Shown here in pieces: positions 11,375 to 23,640 of a stretch of 64,000 nt of DNA. The position numbers and the translations under genes are program-made. Location of the stretch: assembly GCA_023052935.1 (NCBI GenBank), contig CM041292.1:132756951-132820950 (forward strand), read 5' to 3'. The notes under the pieces are model-generated. The model saw only the letters and a program-made list of their open reading frames with translations. It did no database searches and was not told the DNA's origin. The DNA comes from Piezodorus guildinii (taxonomy: Eukaryota > Arthropoda > Insecta > Hemiptera > Pentatomidae). Every line of letters begins with the position of its first letter. Positions within the stretch are counted from its first letter, which is position 1.

Positions 11375-11911
11375 GCCCTTACGGGTAGAGGCATTCTTTA
11401 CAAAATAAATAACGCTCATATATATTACATATAATATAAATAATTCTTCTATTTTCATCAATGAATATATTATTTTTGTTAGTTAAATTGTCCTCGAAAA
11501 TCCCTTGACTTTTGTAAACTATGGTTAGATATCTATGGAGAAGACTAATTTAAATCCAAAGTTTTAAGTTTGTTTCGATGATGCCTCATGTATACGTCAC
11601 TAACTTGGGAGGGAACTGGCATGACTCAAAAAGATTTTGAGGAAAATTGTGCTTGAACTTCACCTCTCTAAAACTTAGCGATTGTATTGAACAGTTTCTT
11701 TAGCTCATTTGCCAGAAAATGTTTATTGTGTAAAGTAATTCCTTATCGTTCCAAAAACAACATGATAAATAAATAGATAGATGGATAAATAAATATAAAA
11801 TGGAAACTCGATAACTTCAAATACAAATACAACTATTGCAAAAAAATAAAATGGGTAATAAATCTATTTTTTTGGTTATAACTCCATAATATACAATGAA
11901 CTTATAATCTT
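11375..11911. other. AT-rich unassigned stretch
   Basis: No gene or clear repeat seen. Confidence 0.4.
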
Positions 11912-12998
11912 CTTACTTTCACATATCTATATAATTACAGTTTTGAACGGAAATACAGGTTTTTGGGTCACCTGAGTCCAAATAACCATGTCGCACGAAA
12001 AGGTTTGAGTGTGTATCCGTGTGCGGTAAGTCTTTCACGGAAACGAAAAGACTTCTCAAATACAGCTCAAACAACAGTGTTGATTAAACTCCCTATTTCG
12101 ATGTAAAATTAAATGGTTTTTAATATCATATAGCTTTTATTCTGATTGAAATAGTCTGACAAGACTTAAATACCGATTATTTAAAATTGTATTCTCCTTA
12201 AAGTACCTTTAATTTTGTAAATTTGAAATAATTAACTATATCTAACAAGATGATAAAAAACGGGTAAACATATAAGTTGAACAAAAAAAAAAAAATAAAT
12301 AAAAAAAGGAACTACATCTATAAAGATGCATAATATACCTTGGAAACCTAAATATTTTAGAAAAAATACTAGGTACAATAAAAACTTGTAAAACTTAATG
12401 GAGAGAGATAAAAGGTCGATAAAACAAACTGATCGTTTTAGACAATAATATAATAGATCATTATCATCATAATAATTTCATCTTCTACCGCTGATCGGTG
12501 TGAGGGTCCTGCCTGCTTCCTTCACACCGTCCTCCCAAGAGATGCGAGGTCTTTTTCTGGGTCTTTTCCTTCCGTGCGATTCTCGTACGCCTATTCTTAC
12601 ACTTCTCTACGAATCCATCCTAAGATGTCTAAACCACCTTAGTTTGGTTCCTCCAGTAAGGACTCCGCCGGTTTGACATCAAGCTTAGCCCGTATAGTGG
12701 CGTTCCGTATCCTATCTCTCCGTGTCTTTCTTTCTATTTTTCGGAGATACCTCATTTCCATGGCCTGGATTTGGCTTTCATGTTTTGAGGTAAGAGTCCA
12801 CGATTCTGAGGAGTACGATAGGATAGGAAGGAATGTAGATTTATATACAACTAATTTGGCCCGCATTGACACCTCTCTTCTCTCCCGAAAATCCCGCCTG
12901 GCCATACAGAATAAAACACATGTTTCTACGGAAACTCAATTTAATTAATTCTATAGAAATTTTTTAGTGAAAGTCGTGAGTTGAGCGCACCTGATTTT
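11912..12998 (+). repeat. Family R copy interrupted by an RTE fragment
   Basis: The copy starts TTACTTTCACATATCTATA and continues with GAGTCCAAATAACCATGTC, GTGTGCGGTAAG, TTGATTAAACTC and ATTGAAATAGTCTGACAAG up to AATAATATAATAGATCA (about 12455). It resumes after the insertion with AAACACATGTTTCTACGGAAA (about 12909) and ends GTGAAAGTCGTGAGTTGAGCG. The R copy therefore predates the RTE insertion. Confidence 0.7.
12455..12907 (-). pseudogene. 5'-truncated RTE-like endonuclease/reverse transcriptase tail
   Basis: The minus-strand frame at 12639-12905 is the C-terminus of an RTE-type LINE protein. It shows LVVYKSTFLPILSYSSESWT, then HESQIQAMEMRYLRKIE and RRDRIRN. After a frameshift near 12640 the sequence continues with LRWFRHLRMDS, a stop, and the typical ending RISWEDGVKEAGRTL, which stops near 12490. 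The element ends in an ATGATGATAATG-like short repeat on the minus strand, as RTE elements often do. It is nested in a family R copy. The plus-strand frame at 12673-12948 is a shadow. Inactive. Confidence 0.85.
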
Positions 12999-13031
12999 TT
13001 GTTAGCCATATGTCCCATTCAATGAAACAAA

Positions 13032-13032
13032 G

Positions 13033-13107
<75 letters not shown>
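13032..13107. repeat. (TA)n microsatellite
   Basis: About 37 uninterrupted TA units. Confidence 0.97.
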
Positions 13108-13109
<2 letters not shown>

Positions 13110-13757
13110 CTGATCAGTGCCCTGTGTTAGCCTGAGTGGTGTGCCGGTGCTCAATGAAATTCTTTGTTGCAGTGTTGAAAAGGATCCTATGTGTATTCAT
13201 GGACGGAGGATCGAAACGTCAAAATAAAGAAAATTAAGGAGTATTAGTTTAATGACCCAAAACCCGAATTATTTAAAACAAAATTGTACTAAGATCAATA
13301 CCAGCTGAACACCTCGGGTCTGTTAAACAATGCTTACTCGAGATATTCCATCCTTACAATGAACTACTTAAGCTAAAGTACGTATATAAGAGAGAGTTTG
13401 TTTCTTGCCGAGTAGAATGGATTGTTAAGACTGGAATATTAAATAACAACTGCAACCTAGGGCTTGTACAAGTTTACATTCGTTATTAAATAGGGACGGG
13501 TTGATCTTTCTCCGTTGTTTCCTTATCAGATGATGTTTGTTCTTTAATAAACTACATTCACGAGTCTCTCCTGGAATTGTTATTAGCCGCTTTCGACGAA
13601 GTACATAAAACTCCAATAGCTAAACCTAAGATACACTTTCGTTAAATTTTCATTCTTGGGTACAATGAAACAAATTGGTTTACCTCTTTTAGACCTTGGC
13701 ACCGAGTTGTGTAATTTTATAAGGAAAAATATGGTACTTCATTATTCTTATTAAAAT
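13108..13757. other. Unassigned stretch containing a GAAACGT hairpin motif
   Basis: At 13175-13220 on the plus strand TTGAAAAG, a GATCC/GGATC stem pair and then GAAACGTC follow one another, like the motif at 52382-52410. It sits about 100 bp from a (TA)n tract. The minus-strand frame at 13425-13616 has no recognised domain. No gene is supported. Confidence 0.4.
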
Positions 13758-13836
13758 TATGATTCAAAAGTTGGATTAAATAATTTAATATTACGTCAGG
13801 AAAATACAATTTCACTGATTCCATAAAATTATCTAT

Positions 13837-13920
<84 letters not shown>

Positions 13921-14030
13921 ATTATTATTATTATTATTCTATGTTGCTTTCTATGATTCAAAAGTTGGATTAAATAATTTAATATTACGTCAGGAAAATA
14001 CAATTTCACTGATTCCATAAAATTATCTAT

Positions 14031-14084
<54 letters not shown>

Positions 14085-14110
14085 ATTATTATTATTATTA
14101 TTATTCTATG
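13758..14110. repeat. Two-copy tandem duplication containing (AT)n(ATT)n
   Basis: The segment starting ATGATTCAAAAGTTGGATTA (13759) through the microsatellite and the ATTCTATGTTGCT ending is repeated from 13953 with an offset of 194 bp, nearly identically. The two copies differ mainly in the length of the AT run. The second copy runs into the long inverted repeat at 14092. Confidence 0.9.
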
Positions 14111-14526
14111 TTGCTACTCATATTTTTCTCCTTTGGTTTGATTTTTAACTTTTTCTGAAAACTAACTATGATAAGCGGTTTTTGATTTAGTAATAACAAA
14201 ATCTGAAAATTAATTAGGATAGAATTATTAAATAAAATTTGGTTATAATTGAAAGGTATAAATTATTAATTACAATAAAAACTCTGGTTTGAGTTTTTTG
14301 TGACTCTCAATGATTTTTATTAATGCCTACATTAAACTCTATAAATTTTAATTATGCTATATTTTATAAAAACGTGCTAGTCCTAGCGGAATATAATTGA
14401 TATATTGTTCTACTATTATTCCCTATAAAATTTATCAACGTGAAAAAAAAAAAAAATTATGGGACATTTCCATATTCAAATACACATCACACGATCCTAA
14501 AACTAACCTTACTAATTATTTATTAG

Positions 14527-14775
14527 TTTTTGTTGTTCTCAGGTTTCAGTCAATGAATAAACAATATTATCTATGCGACGTTTCGAGAATTTATTGTTCT
14601 CATAATCATGCCTTAACAATGGAAAAACAAAAAAACAGAACATTAATATTATTATAAAATAATTAATATATGAGAACAATAAATTAATAAATGAGAACAA
14701 TAAATTCTCGTAACGTCGCATAGATAAAATTGTTTATTCATGGACTGAAAACTGAGAACAACAAAAACTTAAATT
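14527..14775. repeat. Inner palindrome of the TGTTCTCAGGTTTCAGTC family
   Basis: TTGTTCTCAGGTTTCAGTC and CTATGCGACGTTTCGAGAA on the left are mirrored on the right by TTCTCGTAACGTCGCATAG and GACTGAAAACTGAGAACAAC. The same element forms the almost perfect palindrome at 45101-45410. Here the right arm has lost the GAAACGT core (GTAACGT). Confidence 0.85.
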
Positions 14776-14795
14776 ATCAACAGCCGAGAGCTGAT

Positions 14796-14909
<114 letters not shown>

Positions 14910-15680
14910 AGGAAGTATTTTATGGCCAAATTCACCATAAAACGAAGAAATATTTTTTGCCGTTAATAAAAATTTTTCAGGAATGAAAGTAGAACAAAAT
15001 ATGAATAATATTACACTGGAATGAGGATGTTTTTGAAAATATGAAAATTATAGAGATCATTATATACATTAAAAAAGTATTGAGAGTAACGAAGAGAAAC
15101 TAGAGTTATTATTGTAATTAATAATTAATATTTTTAATTTATTGCAAAATTTTGTATAATTATATCCTAAATATTTTTTCCAGATTTTTTAAACTTTTAA
15201 ATGAATAACCGCCTTTCGTAGTTATTTTCAATCAGAAGTCAATAATCAAACTAAATAATTAGTAAGGTTAGTTTTAGGATCGTGTGATGTGTATTTGAAT
15301 ATAGAAATGTCCCATAATTTTTTTTTTCACGTTGATAAATGTTTTAGGGAATAACAGTAGAACAATATACGATAATATTCCGCTAGGACTAGCACGTTTT
15401 TATAATATATAGCATAATTAAAATTTATAGAGTTTAATGTAGGCATTAATAAAAATCATTGAGAGTCACAAAAAACTCAAACCAGAGTTCTTATTGTAAT
15501 TAATAATTTATACCTTTCAATTATAACCAAATTTTATTTATTAATTCTATCCTAATTAATTTTCAGTTTTTGTTAATACTAAATCAATAACCGCTTATCA
15601 TAGTTAGTTTTAAGAAAAAGTTAATAATCAAACTAAAGGAGTAAAAAGAAAAATATGAGTAGCAACATAGAATAATAATA

Positions 15681-16079
15681 AATATTTAGAAAGAAAAGGT
15701 TTGAGAATAAAATATAAGTAAAAACAGTTTTTAATTGCACCATTTATCCTAATGCCTTATTTAATTGGTTCGTATTTAATTTTTTTTTTTTTTGTATTCA
15801 ATAGAACAAGCCCTTCTCTCTTCCTTCGTCCATTAAATATATTAAAGGTTATTTATGAAATATATAATTTATTAATATTAACCGAGACTAATATGTGTAG
15901 TAAAAAAAATATGCTATCAAGTTTTATTCTGCCACCGATAATTTTATGTTAAAATTTAATCAAGTTTTATTTGTTTATGATAGGAGTACTATACGACTTA
16001 GAGTAATTGAATACTGCATCCATTGCTAAAAATAAATTACAACACTCTATATTAGAGCACTGAGATAAATTAAAAGGTT
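15681..16079. other. AT-rich unassigned stretch
   Basis: No gene is seen. The 66-codon frame at 15752 is low-complexity. Confidence 0.4.
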
Positions 16080-16320
16080 CGTTAGGATTAGAGTTGTAAC
16101 GGGAGGTGAAGGGGTGTGACCAACCCTCCTCTTGTCCAATCCAACCCGGCCTTTTATTGGACCGGGGAGTCCATTAAAAAGATGTTCTCTCACCCGAGCC
16201 GCTTCAAAGGTTCCTCGGTTGTAAATCATTCCCAGTCTAGCATTATTCTGTTTACTTTGTGGCTTGAGTTTCACCGTTGGGTTCTTGCTTCAATTTCCCG
16301 ATAGTTCGTTTGATTTTGTA
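16080..16320. other. GC-richer island, possible conserved non-coding element
   Basis: A compact island of mixed composition (for example CCAACCCGGCCTTTTATTGG and CACCCGAGCCGCTTC) in AT-rich DNA. Two short overlapping frames on opposite strands have no domain. No repeat match within the window. Confidence 0.35.
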
Positions 16321-17651
16321 AGCATTGAAGCCAATGGATCTTGGGAAAATATATATAAATTTCAGAATATTATTCGCTTGTATACAAAAGTTTATTTTCT
16401 GTTGTGACAATTCTTTTATCGACAGGAAACGGACACTAATAATACTTCTCTTAGAGATATGTCATAACGTCATGTTTCACTGAGTAAGGTCAAAGATAAT
16501 GTTCCAACGCCAGAATGCCTAAGAATATATTTAACACATCGAAAAAGAAAATGCTTAATTAAAATAATTAAAAAAAAATGAAGTTAGTCCTTAATATTTT
16601 AATATAAATGGATAAAGCCCTTTTATTATTTATTTTAATATATTAAAATGAATGAATAAAGCCCTATTGAAGGTTATTTCACCCACTTTCTTAAAAACAT
16701 GAATGTGGTGTCATTTATATTAAAAAAATACACTGTTTTCCCGATTGAGTTTATCGTAGAAATCAAGAATTGGGAGATGAATGAGAGAAAGAGAAAGAAG
16801 AGAGAAATATACAGGAATATTCAATACCAACTTTCATAGATAACATTACATTTAAAAGAGTCAAATGGGTAAAATAATATAAGAAAACAATTATGCCTTT
16901 CACACCAGCGAGGTTTTGATGTTTATATAAAATGATAATAAACAGAAATAAAAACGGTTCCCATTTTACCCGGTTAATTATTTTACAAATGAACTATTTA
17001 AAATGCATGTACAAAGTTAAATTTAGCTTTCTAAAATTTCCGATTAATTTATAGTGAAACATCTATTTTCATGAAATAATCTCTTAAGTAGAAATAATTA
17101 CAATGTCAATTAATGGATTTATAAAAACTTTCCATTTATTTTAACAACTTACATCCGTAATATTGCTTCTAAAATCTAACCTATTGTATGGATGAATATA
17201 AAGTGTACGATACTGTAAGGTGGCGATACTGAATCCCATAATCTCCATCCTTACAACTTACTATTTATGTTCATACGTTTATGGGCTCATAACGATATTC
17301 TGTTAACTTGTATTTTATTGCATATTAAATTTTCTAAAATCGTTCACTTTCCAACGATATATTATAATAGTAATAATGAATTCTTAATTTATTCTAGTCC
17401 CTTTAAAATAATATTACGATAAATGTTTAAAAAAAAAAACAATAGGAATTACAAATAATAATATTAAGAATAAATTAAGAAGCAACCAACAATCTTATAA
17501 GTATACATTTTTTCGGTTTAAATAATATACTTATAACATGTGCAAAATATTGTAAAACATAACATAAAATACAATAAATAAATAAACGTTTATATCTGTT
17601 TTATTACTGATTTTGATTTAAATTAACAAACTAATTAGGATTCTTAGGAAA
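16321..17651. other. AT-rich unassigned stretch
   Basis: No coding, RNA or clear repeat signal was found. There is a weak imperfect repeat around 16600-16660 (TATAAATGGATAAAGCCC and AATGAATAAAGCCC). Confidence 0.4.
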
Positions 17652-17773
17652 TTAGAGGGACAAGAGGTGATTGAACAGACGAAATTTTAATATCAGAAGA
17701 GTTTTGGAATCACGGATATAAGAAGGAATAGAGTTCCATACGGATGAGGAACAAATTAGGAAAGATCTGTCAT
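17652..17773 (-). pseudogene. CR1/L2-like reverse transcriptase C-terminal fragment
   Basis: On the minus strand one frame reads DRSFLICSSSVWNSIPSYIR, then DSKTLLILKFRLFNHLLSL and a stop at 17652-17654. This matches the usual C-terminus of CR1/L2-type LINE proteins, where an S-x-x-x-WNSLP-x-x-IR motif is followed by a leucine-rich tail. Only about 40 codons remain and no RT core is nearby. It is too short for a confident clade assignment. Confidence 0.6.
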
Positions 17774-18740
17774 CTGATTATACGTCTATCTTACTACTCA
17801 TATTTATTGATGCCTTGATTACACAAAATTTAATTTTTCCATCTCAAGAAAAACTTCATTACAATTTTCATTGAAAACCGTTACAAAATCCGTCGCGTGG
17901 CTTAGAAGTAGTTCAGGAAAACCAAGAGTTGCGTTATTATTTTATACATACAGAGGTTTAAGTTACTGACTAAATTACGTTACTGTTAGTTAAATCGATG
18001 AAGTAAAATACAACAAACATTATACTTTACTCTGGGATTGCATTCTGGTATATTTTGGTAATGTCCATGGTGATTTCAATTCTATTTAAAGGAAAAAAAT
18101 GCTACATAGATGATCTGCCCTTACTTAAGAATGCACTAAGTCGCCCTCTTCTGAATTTACTTGCTTCTATTGTTCGAGCACATCATATCAACTATTCATA
18201 ACCGGAACGGCTCAAATAGCTATAATGTATTCATGCCATGGTGAATTGATCCGCACTGTTTAAACATTAACCGAGACTTAAACCCAAGAGCTCATGCTAC
18301 AGAAAGCATATCCTCCAACAGCGTTAATATTTAAGATAATCCCGACAGCCTGACAATTTCATGAATTTGATTAATGCTGCCTATTTTTTTCACTATTTAA
18401 TAATTAAAATCGTCCCCGTAACCGTTGGAACAACATGAAATAAAGATGTCTCTGATGTGGCAGTAACGTGTTTTATTTCAGTTCAAAGGATAAGAATTGA
18501 GGGATTCTCAAAATGTCAGAACAAGCATCACAAAGTATCAACATAATATTCTCTGCTTATATATTGAATTAGACAAGAAATGGGCTAGTTTTATATTTCG
18601 TTCAAATATATTATATTAAGATGATGATGATAATTTATCAACATTTCAGGGTATTTCACCTATCATTAGGATCCAGGTATTGGAAAAAAATGACTTATGT
18701 GCCCGTTCTTTATTCATTAAACTTAATGATTTGTATAAAA
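17774..18740. other. Unassigned stretch with GC-richer part at about 18080-18320 and a hammerhead-like motif at about 18630-18675
   Basis: The region 18080-18320 is less AT-rich and non-repetitive in the window; it may be conserved non-coding DNA. At 18630-18675 the minus strand reads CTAATGATAGGTG, then TACCCTGAAATGTTG, a degenerate version of the CTGANGA-hairpin-GAAACGT motif. Confidence 0.35.
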
Positions 18741-19202
18741 ATTAAATTAAAACGTCAATAAAGATGAATTAACATCAAATAAGGCAAGAAATCGGAAAGC
18801 TATCAATGAACATTTTTATGATAAAACCAATTGCTTTCCTTTATTAATTAGTAGGCTTCTATTATAGCAATTTCCCGTTGAATATCATATAATCTTAAAA
18901 TGATAACTGAGTACTATGTACAGCCAAATACTGAACTAAAAATATTGACTAAAATGTATTTTTAAAATTAAATTAAATAAAACGTCAATTAAGATGAATT
19001 AACATCAAATAAGGGAAGAAATCGGAAAAATATCAATGAACATTTTTATGATAAAACCAATTGCTTTCCTTTATTAATTAGTAGGCTTCTATTATAGCAA
19101 TTTCCCGTTGAATATCATATAATCTTAAAATGATAACTGAGTACTATGTACAGCCAAATACTAAACTTAAAATATTGACTAAAATGTATTTTAAAATTAA
19201 AT
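18741..19202. repeat. 230-bp tandem duplication, two copies
   Basis: The unit beginning AATTAAAACGTCAAT (18741) is repeated from 18971 with a constant offset of 230 bp and only a few substitutions. Shared landmarks are TTGCTTTCCTTTATTAATTA and GTACTATGTACAGCCAAATA. It is a recent local duplication with no coding content. Confidence 0.95.
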
Positions 19203-21444
19203 TAAATTAAAAAGTGTTTTAGTAATTTTATTCTATTTATCAATTAATATTTATTGCAGACGTTTTTTTGTTTTTCCTGACTACGAACATAATTCATTAT
19301 TGTGAATTTTTAACTTTTTGCGTCGTTAAAGAGTTTTTTTTTTAAACAAGTTGATGCTTCAGATCAGTCTTTAAGCCATCCCTTATCATACTGATTTTAG
19401 ACAACAGACCAACTGAATAAATGTGACTTACGTGATTGATTAGGCCTAATCATTTTGTATTTTAATTAGGATCATTTAAATAAATACGATGTAACTCTCA
19501 TGTTTATTTTAGCTTTTCCGCAGTATCCGCATAACCGGCATTTAAGATAAAGGTTTATTTATATTAAAAACAACGATATTGATTTATTTACTTATTATTC
19601 AGAAAAGTAATTCAAATGAAAGTTAATCTATTTAAAAAAACACCTAAAACAGTTTTTATTGTTTTTTTTTAGTAGAAAGCTAATATTTCATTAAATTATT
19701 AATTCCTTTTCTTCTTTAAATCGAAATTAATAACGCTGAATAAATATGTTATGAACAACATTTAGTTAAAAAGAATTATTTTATACTAAATTATAAACAA
19801 AATTATATTATATGACTTGCATCTTTTCCTTTTTTATGCATCTATTAAAAAAAAAAATAATAAAAAAAAAAAAAGATAAAAGAAAGCTCCGTTCTTCTAA
19901 AATGCCCAAACGTTTCGAAACCCGATTTCATTATTCAAACGACGCAATAGCTAGAGATAAGCCTTTTTTTGCGGCTTTGATAAAAAGGGTTTCCAAATAA
20001 TGAGTCCTCAGAAGAAAAAGGTTTTTAGGTCCTGTAAAAAAAAACTATAAAGTGCACAATGCTGTTTTTGTATAAAAGGTACCATATACTTCTAAAGTCA
20101 TATACTTGATAGTGGATAGAGTACGTTTCAACTGGACAATAAACTACTCGCACAACAATATTCAGTCCCATAGTGAAAATATTATTATTTAAAATGATTC
20201 TTGGCCTCTATAGTATAATTTCAAAGAATATTAAAATGAAGGAAGTATAAGCCGAGTAAAATAATAAATAAATAAATTACTGCGTTATATTTAAGAACAC
20301 AGACAAGATCAGCAAATATCCTTGATGGGTTTTGTGGTATCTTCCTATTTTGTATTAAAAGAAATTTTAATAATAATTAATGTATAAAAACTTTTTTTAA
20401 GCACTCTTTGATAACTCTTTCAGTACTCTAGCATGATAAATTTGTCTTTAATGGCTTAATAAAATAGGTATTTTAGTTTGTCTTTGGGATATAATATTTT
20501 CAGGTTATCTTGGAATTGTTCACATCTAATTTACGAGACAATACAAAAGTTATAACACAATATGTACTCACCTTGTTTCTTCTGTTAAACGATTATTGTT
20601 AGTAGAGCTCTATAACTTAGTGGCGGTGAAATTAAGGATTATACTGTTTTTAAGTGCGCCCAGGTTCCAAAATTGTTATTTTGCGATTTAAAATTTTATA
20701 GACGCCATTATTTGTTTGAGGAGACAGCTATCAGTGAGGTATCTGCCAATTCCAATGATAATTCTACATTTTAAGTAAACTATTAGTATTTTTACAATAC
20801 CGTATTTTTAATTTTAATAATCCGTATTCTTAATAGGTAGTAAAATATTTAAAAAAATTATTTGGTTATAATGAGTGTAAGAGCGACGAAGCCTTACACT
20901 TGATTACTCACCGTAATAAATTAAATAATAAACAGGAAGACCATCTCCTAAAGATTGAAATAATAAACAAAAATAAAATATTTAAACTGAGCCTCGTTGT
21001 ATGATGGTAACAAATTAATCGTAACACTAGTAACCAACAAAAATGTTGGATGATATGGATGAGATGGTACGGAAGTGATGAATAAATAATTGCAAAATAT
21101 TGTAGTAAAAAAAAAACCATGAAAAAATCGGTTACTAAATAGATTGCATGATGGCTTTTGAGATACGTTCGTTAATTAAATTGTAAACGAATTATTTACA
21201 TAATGTTCTTTAAAACTCGTACCGGTTTCAAACATTTATATTATAATTCAATTCGAGATATACCTAATTAGCCTCATAAGATAAAATATAATTATTACTA
21301 AATACCGTACAGTCTCATCAATTAAGAAAATCAACATTCTGACACGAAACATTTTGAAACCTGGTTTTCAGACAAGACTTAACATAAACATTTAAGGGGG
21401 GAGAAGTTAGTACAGGGTGCAGTGAAATGTACACAAAATTAAGT
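19203..21444. other. AT-rich unassigned stretch
   Basis: No supported feature. The frames at 19812-20000 and 20908-21120 are low-complexity and lack domains. An AACGTTTCGAA at about 19909 lacks the flanking hairpin of the GAAACGT motif. Confidence 0.4.
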
Positions 21445-21502
21445 AGAAACTTAATTTAAGATTACCTACGTTTCTGCCAAAATTTCAGACCTTCTTCAGG
21501 GC
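21445..21502 (-). other. Hammerhead-like core motif (CTGAAGA ... GAAACGT)
   Basis: On the minus strand CCCTGAAGAAGGTC, a spacer, GGCAGAAACGTAGGTAATC. The CUGAAGA and GAAAC strands of a hammerhead core are present, with a 3-bp GTC/GGC stem II and GUA as a possible cleavage triplet. The surrounding TAAATTAAGTTTCTACTTAATTT is itself an imperfect palindrome. Function not shown. Confidence 0.45.
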
Positions 21503-21854
21503 TATAAAACAAAAGATAACAAAACAAAACACAGAATACAATATATAAAGATGATAAGTAAAAGAAATTATACTGATATTTAGAAACAAAATGAAACAGT
21601 AGTTATGGTAATTGACAAATATTATAATAATTAGAAACAAAAGGGTAAAAGAAATTTAATAATAGGTGAATAATGGTGTAAAAAAATAATTAAATAAATT
21701 AAAATATATAAAATAATAAAGTTACATTGTGAAAAAAAAAAAATGATAAACTTATAACTTCATCTATTTATATTATAACTATATTATTATATTAACTATA
21801 ATTAATATATACAATATTATAACTAACAACGTCTATTTATATTTTAACTATGTT

Positions 21855-22351
21855 TGTGATCATTTATTGACCGCCAGAAGAACCATCTTATCCTTCAGAA
21901 TAATCACACGGTCAACTATTCAATATTAAAAATTGACATTTAAATTTTGTAGAAATATTAATTTTCTTGCCAACTATATTTGGCTCAAGAATTTAATTCA
22001 TTGAAGTTTCAATCACTTCACGTTTCAAGTTTCAATAAACATACAACAATTTTAGGTCTATAACAACGGTTTCTGCCAGAATTTCATAAAAGACAGTTAA
22101 AGTAATATCGTTTAAAATGGACATGAAGAGGATCCTATTTTCATCGTACACGTGACATCGAGAGAGAAAATGAAAGCAATCCAATAGTTTTCACTATTTC
22201 TGTGATAATTTATTGACCGCTACTAGAGCTATCTCGTCAATAATCACACGGTCAACTATTCAATATTCAAAATAGACAATTAAATTTTGTAGAAGTTTTA
22301 ATTTTCTCGCCAACTATATTTGGCTGAATTCGAATTTAATTCATTGAAGTG
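21855..22351. repeat. Direct duplication, about 155-bp blocks offset by 346 bp
   Basis: GTGATCATTTATTGACCGCC, ATAATCACACGGTCAACTAT and CCAACTATATTTGGCT at 21855-22013 recur in order at 22201-22351. The 190 bp between them is not duplicated. No coding frame. Confidence 0.9.
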
Positions 22352-22369
22352 TTCTACGCGAAGCCCTAT

Positions 22370-22790
22370 TCCTAATCGAATTTAGAGGAAACATGTTTAG
22401 TATACAGCGGACGTTGGACTGGCCCTAGCAATACCAAAAAGGTTTCCTGAGGTACTTGTAATGGAAGACCACTGCGGAGTAGCCGGGGCAGGTATGTGCC
22501 TTGGGGCAGGAGCAGCCTGGGGCACGTGGTACCTACACTCTCTAATTCGGCTCCATTTACGCAACGGCTAAAGCGGAGCTCATGGGCTTTCAACACGTGA
22601 GGCAGGCGGCCTGTCAGCAGCCGGCATCGCAGGCTTCCGCCGTGGCAGGCGTGATTTACCTCGGCTTGCAATTACTGGGAGCAGCTTGAGATGATGCTAT
22701 GCAACACCCTCATTAGGGGAGGGGAGTTCTTCAAATCGTTCCTCAACACGTCTTTTAAAATTGCTAGTCCGTGTTGAGTAGATGCTCCCG
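22370..22790. other. GC-rich island, possible conserved non-coding element
   Basis: This is the most GC-rich non-transposon segment of the window (for example GTAGCCGGGGCAGGTATG and GGCAGGCGGCCTGTCAGCAG). It carries a 99-codon minus-strand frame (22372-22671), arginine- and leucine-rich, with no domain I recognise. I favour a regulatory or structural element over a gene, but a rapidly evolving exon is possible. Confidence 0.35.
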
Positions 22791-23094
22791 ATTCACCAGT
22801 TAACTAAATGTAATGATGATTTCTTCTAATTATCTTTCATTCAGCTTTTTTACTTTTAGAAAAAAAAAACACTTCAGTCATGAAAAACTTCTACGTGTTT
22901 TTTAATAAATGTTCAATATATGTTTCTTTTAAAATTACAGCAGCTTAGATCCTTATTCGCTCAACAAAAGAATCAATTTTTATTAAAAAATTACAGTTTA
23001 TTTCAATGTAGACAATGATAATAATCCTTCCAAGCCACATTCATACAATACTTACAGAAAAAAGTACGGTCAAATTACATAAAATATAGATTGT
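22791..23094. other. AT-rich unassigned stretch
   Basis: Nothing recognisable. Confidence 0.4.
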
Positions 23095-23640
23095 GTATTT
23101 ATTTATAATGAGATTTTCTATCTGCTTATGCAATAAGCAAATATGCTAAAAATGATATGTAAGTGCAAAAATGCATAAGATAATATAAAATGGATTACAA
23201 AAACAAATAAACTATCAGTATATCAGGTCTCTTGGCCGGCGCCTTCTTCTGTCTTCTGGGTGGATTATATGGGTTTGTGGCAGTAAATAGGTTTTGAGTC
23301 AGCGGATTTGTATTTAAGGCTAGACTGTCGTGAATTTATTGTAGCCGTTGCAATGACGAATAGAATGTCCAGGTCAGTATGTAGTGTCTCGTTAGATACA
23401 TAAAAAGGGGCATTAACAATTTTCTTAAGTAATTTTGATTGAAATGATTAGATAATTTTGATGTTTGACTTTTTTGCAGTTCCCCATGACTCGATGACAT
23501 AAGTCCAAATAGGTTTTATCAGTACTTTATATATAGTTAATTTCTTTCTCAATGATAATTTTGAACATTTGTCTAGTAATCTCGAAAGGAGTCTATATTG
23601 TTGATTTAGTTCTTTTACTTTTCGTTTGAGTTGGTAATAG
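23095..23640 (-). pseudogene. 5'-truncated jockey-like fragment (same subfamily as 2519)
   Basis: The plus strand shows CAGGTCTCTTGGCCGGCGCC and GATTATATGGGTTTGTGGCAGT, nearly the same as at 2660-2725; on the minus strand this encodes the NPPRRL-RRWPRDL end. The frame is broken by small deletions relative to 2653-3213, for example near 23345 (GTAGCCGTTGCAATGACG). The 5' truncation lies in the thumb region (QLKRKVKELNQQ). Confidence 0.8.

Noticed and set aside
18741..19202. CRISPR array or LTR pair
   Set aside because: Two directly adjacent 230-bp units with no spacer structure, primer-binding site or internal region.
19905..19925. Further hammerhead-like motif
   Set aside because: AACGTTTCGAAA is present but lacks a hairpin and a CTGANGA-like strand; kept out of the motif list.
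22372..22671. Host protein-coding exon in the GC-rich block
   Set aside because: No domain, no splice-site pair that I trust, and composition alone explains the long frame. Kept only as a possible conserved non-coding element.
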